From Heterocephalus glaber (taxonomy: Eukaryota > Chordata > Mammalia > Rodentia > Bathyergidae), in assembly GCF_000247695.1 (NCBI RefSeq), contig NW_004624844.1, forward strand, positions 422,623-486,622: a stretch of DNA of 64,000 bases. The letters are read 5' to 3'. The notes under the pieces were generated by a model, which was not told the origin of the DNA, did no database searches, and worked only from the letters and a program-made list of their open reading frames with translations. Each line of letters opens with the position of its first letter. Positions within the stretch are counted from its first letter, which is position 1. Position numbers and translations under genes: made by a program. Below, one piece after another: positions 1 through 18,000 of this stretch.

Positions 1-334
1 AGGGGTACATGTTACAACAAGCCTGTGGAGTCTCCCCAAAAGCAGCAACTCTCTAACTCCTGGTAGCTTCAGAAAGGGTTTCTGAAGGGAGAAATAACTA
101 AATGGACACTTGAAAGATGAGTAAAAGCTAGTAAAGTAGAGAGAGTGGAGGATTAGGAACACCATTCTATGTAGAGAAAAACCGCCTGCAAAGGCTCAAA
201 GGCCACATAGATTAGTGTTCTTAAGGCCCCTGAGTACTCAGTATGGCTAAGTTGTAAGAGCTTGGGAAAAGTTCTGATAAAAGACTGGACAGCTGGCTGT
301 TGGGGAAGAGCCAAACAAGGGTATTATGAATCTG

Positions 335-505
335 TGATTTTCAAACCTTAGTGTACATAGGACTTGTTGGGGAATGTTGTTAAAACATACTCTAATCCCA
401 TAGATAGGAGATGGGCCTGATAGTCTGCATTTTGATCAAGCACCCAAGTGGTATCATTGCTGCCACTGAGTACATTTTAAGAAGCAAGATTGTAAGCCAT
501 AGTTA
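335..505 (+). mobile_element. MER5A-like hAT-Charlie relic
   Basis: The stretch runs from 'gtgattttcaaacctt' through 'gatgggcctgatagtctgca' to 'gcacccaagtggtatcattgctg'. This follows the order of the MER5A consensus known across placental mammals. It is diverged and has no visible terminal repeats. Confidence 0.6.
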
Positions 506-599
506 AAATTCTGTATTTTTCCAGGGGGTGATGGGGAAACCAGTAAGTGGATTTTAAGAAGAGGAAAACAAATTTAAATGCTAGAAAGAAGATTTGCTC

Positions 600-718
600 T
601 ACAGTCCAGGGCTGACCTGGGACTCAATATGTAGTTCAGGACAGCCTTGAATTCATTATTTCCTGCCTCAGCCTCCCCAGTGCTGGGATTGCAGGCATGG
701 GCCACCATGCCCAGCTCT
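600..718 (-). mobile_element. B1 (7SL-derived) SINE, antisense
   Basis: Read on the minus strand it begins with 'gctgggcatggtggcccatgcc' style sequence and has the 'tgggattgcagg' and 'gaggcagga' blocks of a B1 pol III SINE. B1 is rodent-specific, so this copy supports a rodent host. Confidence 0.75.
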
Positions 719-1150
719 GGAAGGAAAAAAAAATTACTATCTTAAATAAAATACCTGTAGAGTTTCAGGAACTAAAAGCTACTATGCAGTACAGTGTATG
801 GGAGGAAGCCTGTTGCCTTTTCTCATTTTTTGTGGACACAAAATCAAGTGGCATAATGGACCCAAAGTTCCAAATGTGTCCATAAAGAAAGGGAAGAAAC
901 TCAGGAAATTCTGGTATCATTCCTCCCTGTATCTGCTGTAATCTATGAATAAACTTGAAACCTGACAGAACCTACTGATGGCTCCCAGAACCTCTCCTGT
1001 TCTTCCCTAATTCTTAGAGGAAACTTAGGAGGATCTGAGGGTATGAGAAGCTTTCCAGGATTACTGGGTAACTTTTTGGTTTCTGAGCATGGAAATGTAT
1101 CTGGGGAAGAGAAAATTAGGGAGGGAACTGGATGAAGTTGCAAAGCCCTA

Positions 1151-2007
<857 letters not shown>

Positions 2008-3257
2008 GGCGAGAAGGGACGGCTAGCAGCGCGAGGAAGAGCGGTGCGGCGGCTCCTCGCTCCCCGCTTCAGCCAGTCCCTGAGAGGAGCTCTCTAGCAC
2101 GGCCGCCTTCTTCCACTCTCCCTCGCCCCGATGCGTGCGTCCCTCCAGCGAAGGGGACCGGCGGGGCGGGAGGGGAGCGAGAGGCGGAGCCTGGTCACAG
2201 TAGCGCCGGCCACACCCCCCTCCCGCCGCGGCTCCGCGCCCGCCCCCTTTCCAAGCCCCGCCCCTCCCAGGCACCGCCCCCACGCCAGTCCGGCTCTTCC
2301 CAGCTCGCGTCAGCTCCCCTCCGAGGCTCCCGAGCTCTCAGCTCCGCCCCTCTGCCATCAAGCACCGCCCCCTCTGCCCGCCTCGGCTCTCCCCCGCGCT
2401 CCTCCGCACCCCACTTTGGCCCTCGGGGCTCTCGGCGCCCGGCCCAGCCTTTACCCCTGGGTGGGACTCTCAGTTCTTTGTCCTTAGAAGTATGCAGTTT
2501 CCTCCTCGGAGACTATGCTTGCCCGGGTGGGCTCCGGGTCTGTGAGGCCGGAAGCTCAGCGTGTTTGAAGGATAGGGAATAAGATGGGGGTTGGTCATTT
2601 TAGGAAAGATTTTAAAATTCCGAATGCAGAATTGCTAGGGAACCCCCTGGCACCTGGCCAGAAAACTGGAGCCCCTGGGTTTATTCCGCCCAAGAGGCTG
2701 CGTTGGGCTCCCGGCCCGAGCCCTCGCGGTGCAGCCCCCTCTCTCCGCGTGGGTTTTCGTCGCAAGTTGAACGCGGGGCCAGCGCAGCCCAGCGAGGCAC
2801 TTGGGTGTAAACGAGGCCTTTCTGTGGACCAGGATCCAGGCAGATGCTGATTCTGCCTACCTGGGTTGGTTTTAATGGCGTTTCCTGGGATGCATCGCCT
2901 TTGATGAGGGTCAGCTAGCTACGTTAGGTGTGTCTCCTCTCCAAGGGGTTTGCTAGCCAGTTGTGGAAAAGGCTCCTTCTGCTCAGTGTTGTGAAATCCA
3001 GTTTTTCACAGTACTATTGTGTCTTCAAAAGGGACGTTAGTAAAGTATGTTTTTGGTTGCATGTGAGCCCTGTATATTTGAAAGCAAGCGAGAAAATATT
3101 TAGAACCTAATTAAGCTAATTTCTACTATTTGAGGCTTAAATTAAGCCTATATTCTTCTACCTCCTGTACGTATATCGATTATTACCCAACAATGTTACA
3201 TTTTCATGAATAGCTTATAGTAAGAACCAGAGACACGATTTCAAAATACGGTAATGT

Positions 3258-3335
3258 AAGCTAGGGATGGTGGCAGCTCGTGCTTCTAATCCTAGCAGTC
3301 TGGGAGGTCGAGGCAGGGGGGTTGCCCCCTCTCCA
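3258..3335 (+). mobile_element. B1 SINE 5' fragment
   Basis: 'gctagggatggtggcagctcg' followed by 'ctaatcctagcagtctggga' and 'gaggcagggggg' is the left part of a B1 element in sense orientation. It stops just before an ID insertion. Confidence 0.6.
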
Positions 3336-3348
3336 ACTTAATGTTCTT

Positions 3349-3439
3349 TTTTTTCTTTTTTGGTACTGAGGATCAAACTCGGGACCTTGCGCTTTCGAGG
3401 CAGGCGCCAGAACCACTGAGCTAAATCCCCAGCGCCAGG
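3349..3439 (-). mobile_element. ID-type (tRNA-derived) SINE with 11-bp TSD
   Basis: On the minus strand this has the pol III A box 'tagctcagtgg' and B box 'gagtttgatcc' with a poly(A) tail (T run on plus). It is flanked by the direct repeat TTAATGTTCTT at 3338-3348 and 3440-3450. Confidence 0.85.
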
Positions 3440-4284
3440 TTAATGTTCTTAACAGAACTAAGAAAAACTATTTCAGTACAGATTTGTTTCTAAAATTTAT
3501 TTTTAGCCACAAAATTCCTTAAAAACAAGCCAAAACCTTACGTGGCTCTTTAAGATTTGAGCAACTGGTGTAATGATGAAACAAGACGAAGGTTAAGTGC
3601 AGCAGGACTCCATTTCAGGTGATGTAGACAAGTGCCCACCTTCTGAGGAAGAAACCACTGACTTCTGATAGTTGTTTTATATGTAATGTGGCTTTTAGTA
3701 TTTTATAAAGATCTGCATACAATTGTTTCCACATATTCTGTGAAATTATATTCAGTATGAAGCACACGGTTTTGCAAACATGTAAGACAAAATGAATGAA
3801 ATATGCAGTGAACTGTATACCATAAGGATTCAAATCAGCATTTTTCTGTTGACAAAATTGGCCTGGTGGACTTGTGAAGGAATTCCCTTTGGACTAGGTC
3901 CATGGTAGATAGTATCTAGAGCTGATGTTAGTACCTAAATTGCATTGTTTCTCATTGGAATATATGCTCCCCACAAGACTGGTCTATTGCCACTGGCAAA
4001 TTGTGATCAACCAGAATCCTCAGCGAGTACATTGGTAGTGTGCTTGAATTCATTTTCTGTGTATGTTTTAGTGCTGTTGCTTGCCATTCAAATTAGACCT
4101 GCTTTTAGTGTATCATTTTACCTCGGCACTCTATTATTCATTACCTGAGTGCATGAGGAAGGCAGTGTTGTGATGCACACATTGGTGAACATCTTGGTGA
4201 GACCACATTTTGTATTTTTAACGTGTGTAATTACATTTAAGATCAAGCAAGGCTTAGTTTTGTTATTGATTTTCTTCTGTGAAG

Positions 4285-10090
<5,806 letters not shown>

Positions 10091-10221
10091 AAGAAAAGTG
10101 AACATACTTTGTTGGTGTTTCAAGTAAGTGAATTGGTAATTGTGCCATAAACCTTCCCTAAGTTATCTAGGTTTGCTTTGATGAGTTAAGAAGAGAAAAC
10201 AAACAGAAAGCCTGTGTAGGT

Positions 10222-10300
10222 ATCATTTTCCCCATCTATAAAGTGCAGATGATGGCATTACTCTCTGTCTTATAAATTACCAGGAAGATTAATAACGTTA
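10222..10300 (+). repeat. MIR fragment
   Basis: 'cattttccccatctataaag' followed by 'ttataaattaccaggaagat' matches the central MIR core order. The copy is diverged. Confidence 0.5.
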
Positions 10301-10449
10301 CTTACAGGAAAAAAACAAGTTTAAATATAAAATTCAAAATATAGATGATCTTTCAAAAATTTTTCAGTCACTTTATAATCACTTGGTATTTAGTGTATCA
10401 TTTTAGATAACTTTTATATAATTAAAAGATTTTCTAAATATATCAGTTT

Positions 10450-10646
10450 TATTTTATTTTGTGGTACTGGGGATTGAACCCAGGGCCTTGAGCACATTAG
10501 GCAATCAGTCTCCCATGGAGCTCTTTTTAAATTTTATTTTGAGATCGTTTTCTCACTAAGTTGCCCAGGTTGGCTTTGAACTTGAGAGTCCTGCTGCCTC
10601 AGCCTTGAGTAGCTGGGATTACAAGTATGTGCTACCAAACCTGGCT
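10450..10646 (-). mobile_element. B1-dID dimeric SINE, antisense
   Basis: On the plus strand an ID half ('ggtactggggattgaaccca') is followed by 'ttttattttgaga', 'gttgcccaggttggctttga', 'cctcagccttgagtagctgg' and 'gattacaagtatgtgctacc', the reverse of a B1-then-ID dimer. Confidence 0.8.
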
Positions 10647-10915
10647 TATCAGTTTTCTTATTTAGGTTCTAATTTAACATTTAGGGATGATAAAAGTACA
10701 CAAGTGGCTCTTTTATGGTCCTTTAGTGCCCTAGCCTTAGTAAAAGGAGAAAAATTAATATTTAATATAATCCTAAATGTTTAATTGCAGTATCAAATTA
10801 TAAACACTGAGCTCAGCATGGAGTTTTGTGTAGTTAACAGGACGACTGATACTAATAATGGGTTGCTCTTTTGTGATGTGATAAATTTTGTCTTCATAAA
10901 ACTCACTACTGTCAT

Positions 10916-11005
10916 GTTTTGTTTTGTTTTTTGGTACTGGGGATCAAACTCGGGATCTTGTGCTTGTGAGGCAGGCACCAGAACCACTGAGCTAAATCCC
11001 CAGCC
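10916..11005 (-). mobile_element. ID-type SINE with 14-bp TSD
   Basis: Antisense tRNA-like A and B boxes plus T-rich tail. It is flanked by CTCACTACTGTCAT at 10902-10915 and 11006-11019. Confidence 0.88.
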
Positions 11006-11775
11006 CTCACTACTGTCATTTTAAAGTTAAGGGAGATAGGATGTGTCTATGTCTTTGAAAATGAAAGTTTGTAATGATCATTCACTGTTAATGTTAAGAA
11101 TGTTATGCTATAAACTGTTGTAAAGAAAGAGAAATTTAGAGAAAGGGAACTGGAAGCTAAGAAATTCCATGGCATCAGTTTAAAACTACGAAGACAAAAA
11201 GTCAGGGGTGGTAGATATCTAATAACAGCCTATGAGAAGGCAGAGAGCAAGCACATTTATATTAATTTCTGAAGATGTATAGCCCCAATTCCTGCTACAG
11301 GAAGTAAAAAGTCTTTGATCTGATCAAATATCTTTAAACATTTCCCGTTTGAACAAATACCCAAGGACAGAAGCTTGCACCAAAAAAGTATAGACTATGC
11401 TGAGATTCCTTGTGGGACAGAGATACACAATATCTTCTTTCATGTGTACCGAAGGCAGATGCTTGAGTCCTAATTTTTATACCCTACTATCCATAATGTT
11501 ATGAAATGCATAGATGAATGAAATGTTACTTCCTGAGTCTCTACTGAATATTTTTAACATCTAAAATATTAGATCTTTACATTTATACATGCTGTTAAAG
11601 TTAGAATTGGGGGATTTGCAGATTTTGTTATATTCTGTTATATCCCGAAGGGACGTTATTGCCCACTGGGACACAGACCCACTCCAGAGTGCTCCAGTCA
11701 GTATTCACAGAATAAAGCAACAGGAAGTACAATCATATTTTTTCTTGAGAGTTAAATTTGCAAAACAGTCTCACA

Positions 11776-11781
11776 TTTATT
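11776..11781 (-). terminator. FKBP7: Candidate FKBP7 poly(A) signal
   Basis: TTTATT on plus (AATAAA on minus), about 125 nt past the stop codon. It is the first AATAAA downstream. No transcript support is available. Confidence 0.4.
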
Positions 11782-11904
11782 ATACCAAAATTACATATAC
11801 TGTGGGGGAACAAAGTATCTTCTCATGGGGGAAAAGTAGGAAACACAAGATGGAGAAAAGTAAATTGTTTCATAAGTAAAGTACAATAAGTAGCTAAAAA
11901 TATG

Positions 11905-12066
11905 CTAGAGTTCATCATGTTGGTACACATTATATTCCTTGGGAGAAATGAAGCCATTGCCATCGTGGTCATTCTTCTTAAAAAAATCTTCTAAAACTGC
12001 ATTCTGATATGACTTGTCACGTGGCTTCTCATCTTTTTCAAATTCTCTTTCCAAGTAATGGCTTAC
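11905..12066 (-). CDS. FKBP7: FKBP7 exon 4 (EF-hand 2, HDEL)
   Basis: 162 nt, residues 166-218 and stop TAG: VSHYLEREFEKDEKPRDKSY, then NDHDGNGFISPKE and YQHDEL. Loop position 5 is Asn where human has Asp, still a calcium ligand. The exon begins GTAAGC directly after acceptor CTCTAG, so the boundary also reads as a donor site. The first three residues (VSH) differ from human INL. Confidence 0.93.
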   Translation of the reverse strand, partial: VSHYLEREFEKDEKPRDKSYQNAVLEDFFKKNDHDGNGFISPKEYNVYQHDEL

Positions 12067-15000
12067 CTAGAGGGCCCAAGTGACATTTATTTAATAAAAA
12101 GGTATCACAAGTTTCCAGTAAATTTAAAGAATGTTTACAGTAATGCAACTCATATCCAAGACTACTTATATTAAATGATACAAACATTCTGAAAGGCTAT
12201 TTTAAATTTTAATTTTATAACCTTTGAAGCAATCTCTACAAACTGTGAGCTAAATAAACCTTTCCTCCTTCAACTTGTGGGTGGCAGGTATTTTGTCCCA
12301 GAAATGAGAACGTAAACTAAGATAAATTGAGATGTTATTGTAAATATAAAATACACAAAAGATTTTGAAGACAATAATGAAAAGTATATCTCATTGATGA
12401 TTTTTATATAGATTTCATGTTGAAACAGTATTATTTTAGATATTTTGAGTTAAGATAAATTAAAATTTCACTTGTATCTTTTTACTTTTAATTAATTATT
12501 CGTGGTATTGGGGACTGAGTAGCTAGGACTAAAGGCTTGAGCAAGTACACCTGACTTTCTTTTTACTTTTTATTTCTTAGTTTTGCAGTTACTGGGGATT
12601 GAATCCAAGGCCTTTCACAAGCTAGACAAGCACTCTATCACTGAGCAACATCCCAGTATTTTTAATTGTATTTTGAGGCTGGGTCTAACTAAGTTGCACA
12701 GGCTGGCCTCGATTTTGCCATCTTCCTATGTCAGCTTCCCTTGTAGCTGGTATCATAAGTGTGGGCCACTACATCTGGCTTTTTAGGTTTTAAAATGTGG
12801 CTACTAAAAGATTTAAAATTGTGTATGTGGCTCAATTACATTTCTACTGTAAAGTGCTAATTTATATAATAACTAAAAAAGGAAGGCATAATGATTGAGA
12901 TAATATTCTCCAAGGCTGGGGTATTTTAGAGTCAAGACCATTTTTGAAAGCTAGACTTACATCCTTAGGTGTTTTAGTAATACATACCCTCAACTGAACT
13001 CTTTGCTAATAGACGTAACTTCAGGACAACTGATCAACCTTAATATAGGATATATCAGCTGTTCTCAAATGTAATTTTGGTTCTTTATGTTTGTATTTTT
13101 TCCCCAATTCAAACTTAGCAGTCCAATGTAAGTATACAAGGTTTAATTAGCCTCAAATATTCTCCAGTTTCTTAATAAGTAAATTTATTTTGGGGGGGGG
13201 GCTTACTGGGGGTTGGATCCAGAGCCGCTGCACTGAGCTACATCCCCAGCCCTTTTTATGTTTTTTGTTTTTGTTTCTAAATTTTGAGACAGGGTCTTGC
13301 TAAGTCATGTAGGGTAGGCTTGAACTTGTAATCATCCTGCTTCAGCTTTCTAGGATTATAGGTGTTTAACACCATTCCTGGCTGTAAATTTAGCCTTAAA
13401 CGTGAGCTAATGCTCAAAATCCTTTTCTTTTCTAGTACACTGTAATACATGGGTAAAGAAAGGTAATGGGTAAGAACATACATTAATTTTGCTAGCAATG
13501 AGTTGCACACTATTTCTACTTTTTAATTTAATAAAATATGGTATCTGGGGCCAGGAATTTAGCTCAGTGTTTCTGCTACCTGCCTTGAAAGCGCAAGGAC
13601 CCGAGTTTGATCCCCAGTACCAAAAAAAAAAAAAATGGTATCTGCCCTCAACTCTGTTTATATGAAAGAAATAACCTACTAAATCTTCCTAATGATTAAA
13701 GAAAGAAATTTCTGTCAGTTCATGTTTCAAGTCTAGGCTTTCTATGTACTGGATGTGTGGTCTTAGGCAAATAATTTAACCTTTGTGTGGTCTTGGACAA
13801 TTTAAATCGAACCTCATTTATGTCATCTGTAAAGAGGGAAATAGCTGTATAGTTGGATTGATGTGAGGGTTAGCTATTGTTATTTAGGCTTATGAATATC
13901 ACTCTTACCCACCTGGTGATAATGCAGCTGATAGCCAAGAGACCCCTGGAAAAAAACTGTAGCTAAGTAGTTCACTAGTTTGCTTTTTTTTTTTCTACTT
14001 TTGCTTTCTACAAAAGAACTAAAGATCTCTGAATGTCTGGGAGAATTCATATTGTAGAATGTGCCTGTTTGTGTGCCTGTGATAATGAATGGACTATGTG
14101 TACTGGTTGAGCTCTTGGTGTTATGTGAATCCACCTGCAGATGCTATTCATGCTAAGAGGGTGTTAAGCAGCCAACAGAGAAGTGCACATTTGGAACAGT
14201 TCCCCTCTCACTGCCCTTCTTCTCAAGGCATAGGGCGGATTTCCTTCCTGCTCTTCCAGTGCTGACCAACAAGGGTCTCAGGGGAAAGGCTGTACTAAGT
14301 CCTGAGGAGGAAGTATATTTGGGCGGGAAGAGGATTGGAGAGGGAGAGAAAAAAAATAAAAAGGACTTACTCTTAACACTTGAAGTCAGAGACCCAGCTG
14401 CCAGCCAGTATGCCGTGCATACTTAGATGTTAGTCTTATGCATCTTGAACTGTCTCCAAACAAGAAGAAGGGAGACAACTGGGCCACTCATTTTAAGCAA
14501 GAACACAGACTGTGGAACTAAGTAAGGCACTAGATTTCAATAAAACAAGCATTAGCTCTGAACATTCATGATGGAAATTCCCTCAAGGAGGCAGGGTGTG
14601 CCCAAGGTTAGGAACACAATACTGGAGCCAGAGTGCCCAGGTTACAATTCTGGTTTTGCCACTTATAGCTATGTGAATTTGCTGGTTACTCAATCTGTCT
14701 GAGCATCATTTTCCCCATCTATAAGGTGAAGATGATAATACCACTTACCCAATAAATTATCATGAAGATTAGATAAGTTCATATACTTATTTGTTAATTA
14801 TAGGGCCTGGTACTGAGAAAGTGTGAAAATGTGTTATTTATTTTTTACTATTACATGATCTATATGAAGATCAATTCATATGTAAGGCCAAGATACAGAA
14901 GCTAGGTAGCTGAACTCTGGGCTTCTGTTTGCTGCCTTTCTAGCCTACCCAATTCAAATTCTTGCTAGATCTTCTCATAATCTCACCTAATTCCCACAGC

Positions 15001-18000
15001 CCTCTGAGGTGGGAATTATTTGTCCTGTTAAAAATTCTTACAGTGCTGCTAAAAAAGAGATCTACTCCTAAAGGTTAGAAACTAGAGAGCCTTGTAAAGA
15101 TGAGTAATTTGGGATTTTAATGACCATTCTTGAAGGAAGAAAGGCAGTTGAGTTGGATGAGTCTCAAGTGATCGGAGCCCATGCTAACTAGGATTAAGAA
15201 TAATAGTTGCAACACAGATGCATTTAAATCATAATGAAAACATTAGATGGTACAAATTAAATTTGTTTGCATTACCTCAGTTTTAGAAAGTCGCCTGTCA
15301 TTGTCTGCATCTATCTGTTTAAATGTTTCAACACTCCGCGGTCCTTTGGTCACAGCATAAAGTTCAATCTCAAAAATCAATGTTGCATCAGGTGGAATCT
15401 TGGCTTCTGCTAAAGGTATACATTTTAAAGTTTAATTTATATGAATATACATTTCAAATATTTATTCATGAACAATCATAATAGTATTGTTATTTTACAT
15501 TTATAATAACTGATTTCTATATACGTTTAGAAAAAATTTTTTGTCTTAAAAGTTTTTGTTTTATTTTTCTCTTATTATAAAAACCCTTTAGGATTATTTT
15601 TTTCCATATTTTTTTAACCAATTAGTTCAAAAGACCTACAGGATCATTATTTCATGATTAAATTAAAAGAAATACAAATCATATAATTTTTATTAATATA
15701 CCTCATCATCATAAGGAGAAGTGATACAGAGAAATGAGCAGAAAAAATTCAAAGTATAGATGATAATCTCCTAGAAAATGATTTTTTGTAGTTATTCGGA
15801 AGCATAAATATAAGTATCAATATATCTGGTTTTCAAATTCTTCATAGACATTAAAAAATAAGTGCAATGACAGAAAAAAAGCAGAAACAATTTTACCAAG
15901 ACATTTCAAATCACAATAAAAATTTAAGCATTAAATATTCAATTTATTCAAAATTTAATAATTTAATCTCTTTAATAAAATTAACCTGTTAGTTGATATT
16001 ACAGATTTTAGTTAGCTATGGTCTACTTCACAGATAAAACTTTCATAAGAATAACCTGTAAAAATAACTTCCCAAGGGGTAGTGGGTAGCTTGTAGCACG
16101 AGTATATCCCCAGTGAATCACGTAGTGCCTTATATATTATGGGCACTCAAATGGATGAATGAATCACACAAATTGTTTATTTTTAAAAAGTGGTTAAGTT
16201 TGTCCTTTGAAAGAAGCATCCATTTCTTTTATGAAATAGAGAATTCTTGTTAAAATGTTTATATAGTCCAAAGAGAAAAAGGTTTTGCAAGTTACAGTCA
16301 AAGGGGAAGTTGATCAGTAATTTTCAAAGCCAGGACATAGAAAAACTCCCCAAATATCATGTGACTAATGTGAAAGTCCTGGTTTACTGCCCACATATTA
16401 CCTGACTTGAGAGTAAAAAAGCTAGAAGTTGATCCAATGTCTTTTTACAAAAATAATTTCTATTCTGTCCAATTATAATCACTTTATGACAGAAAAATAG
16501 CTTCTCCTGATGATAAAGACATACTCAAAAGCAAGGCCTCCCTTCCCCCTTTGAGTGCTTCCCTCCTTCCTTTCTTTCTTCTTCCTTGTCCTCCTCCATT
16601 TCTCCTCCCCCTCCTCTCCTTCTCCTTTTCCTCCTTCTTTTTTTGGCACTAGGGATTGAACCCAGGGTTTCTGTACTCAGCTATATCACCAAACTTTTTT
16701 TTTTAAATTTTGAGACAAGTTTCACTAAATCACTAAGTTGTTCAGGATGGGCTTGAACATGTGATGTTCTTGACTCAGCCTGCTAGAGCTTTGGGATTAA
16801 AAGCATGCACCATCATCATGCCAGGCTCAAATTCAGATTTCTAAAGAAAAAATATTACAGGTACATACACAGTTCTGAACAATTCTACTGCAAAACACAA
16901 AAATATAAACAGCTAGTTCTTTTTCTTGGAAAAATTTATAAAGTTTGAAAAGGAAAAATATTTATATAACATTTGTATACAGATCCTTATATTTACAGAA
17001 GCATATCAGAGAAGGAGTTAATGTAAAGAATCTATACATACCACATATATCGTTAGTTAAAGCGCTAAAAGTCACATGCATTTCAAGACATGCAGGGGTG
17101 CTCTGTACATGAGGCAAGGATATGTTGCAGAGAAAAACTTTCTTCAAGTATTACCTAAAATAAAGTTACAGGTACAGCTAATGTTAGGTCTTAACTTACT
17201 TATTAAAAGCTTATTTAATCAAGAAGTTGCTTGTTAAAACAGTTACATATGGTCTACACTGCAACTTTTCAAACAATCTAATCCAAGCTATTGTAATGCA
17301 GGTAAGGCGAGCAGTTAACTACATTTCAATAAATACAACTTTTTTTTTTTTTTGGTACCAGGAATCGAACTTGGGACCTTGTGCCTGCAAGGCAGGTGGC
17401 TGAACCACTAAGCTAAATTCCCGGCCCAATAAACATAACTTTTGGGGGCCTCAGTTTCCATATGTATAAAATGAAGGTGCTAGTGCTATTACTAGAGAGA
17501 ACCATGGTATGGTTTGGATCTAAAATGTCCCCCCAAAGACTCCTGTGTTGAAGATTTGGTCTCAGAAGCAGTAATGTTCAGGGCTGGGGATTTAGCTCAG
17601 TGGTTCTGCCAACTGCCTCGAAAGCGCAAGGTCCAGAGTTGGATCTCCGGTACCGGAAAAAAAAAAAAGGAAAAAGGAAGCAGTAATGTTCAGAGATGCA
17701 GTAATACTAAGCTGTTTGCCTATATCACTTTGCTTAAAATGGCCTCAATTTATCTTCAAATTTCTTCTTAGGTCTCTCTACAAATAAAACAGGATATACA
17801 AAGTAAGACACCCTAGAGCCATTTATTTACTTGTTTATTTACTTACTGTGGTGTTGAGGATGAAGTCCAGGGCTTTGTATATGATAGGCAAGCAATCTAT
17901 CACTGAGTTATCTATTTTGATGAGACTATTAAATGATTCACAGAAAGTATTGAAAATGAAGCTACCACTGTCTGGAACCATCTCTTCAGGAGTGTTAGGT

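Larger units (their letters stand above)
2801..4284 (+). other. PJVK: PJVK upstream region / intron 1
   Basis: The sequence between the CpG island and the first coding exon of PJVK is AT-rich. It holds a B1 fragment (about 3258-3335) and an antisense ID SINE (3349-3439), and no recognisable coding exon. If the noncoding exon 1 is in the CpG island, most of this is intron 1. Confidence 0.6.
10091..11770. other. Convergent PJVK / FKBP7 intergenic segment
   Basis: About 1.7 kb between the two 3' ends. It holds a MIR fragment (10222-10300), a B1-dID (10450-10646) and an ID SINE (10916-11005), with no coding exon recognised. Confidence 0.7.
12067..15275 (-). other. FKBP7: FKBP7 intron 3
   Basis: A 3.2-kb intron with B1-dID elements (12495-12784, 13190-13384), one ID SINE (13548-13634) and two MIRs (13725-13900, 14595-14845). 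About 14850-15240 has no feature I recognise. Confidence 0.8.

Noticed and set aside
11589..11879. 96-codon open frame on plus next to FKBP7
   Set aside because: It lies antisense to the probable FKBP7 3'UTR and has no family features.
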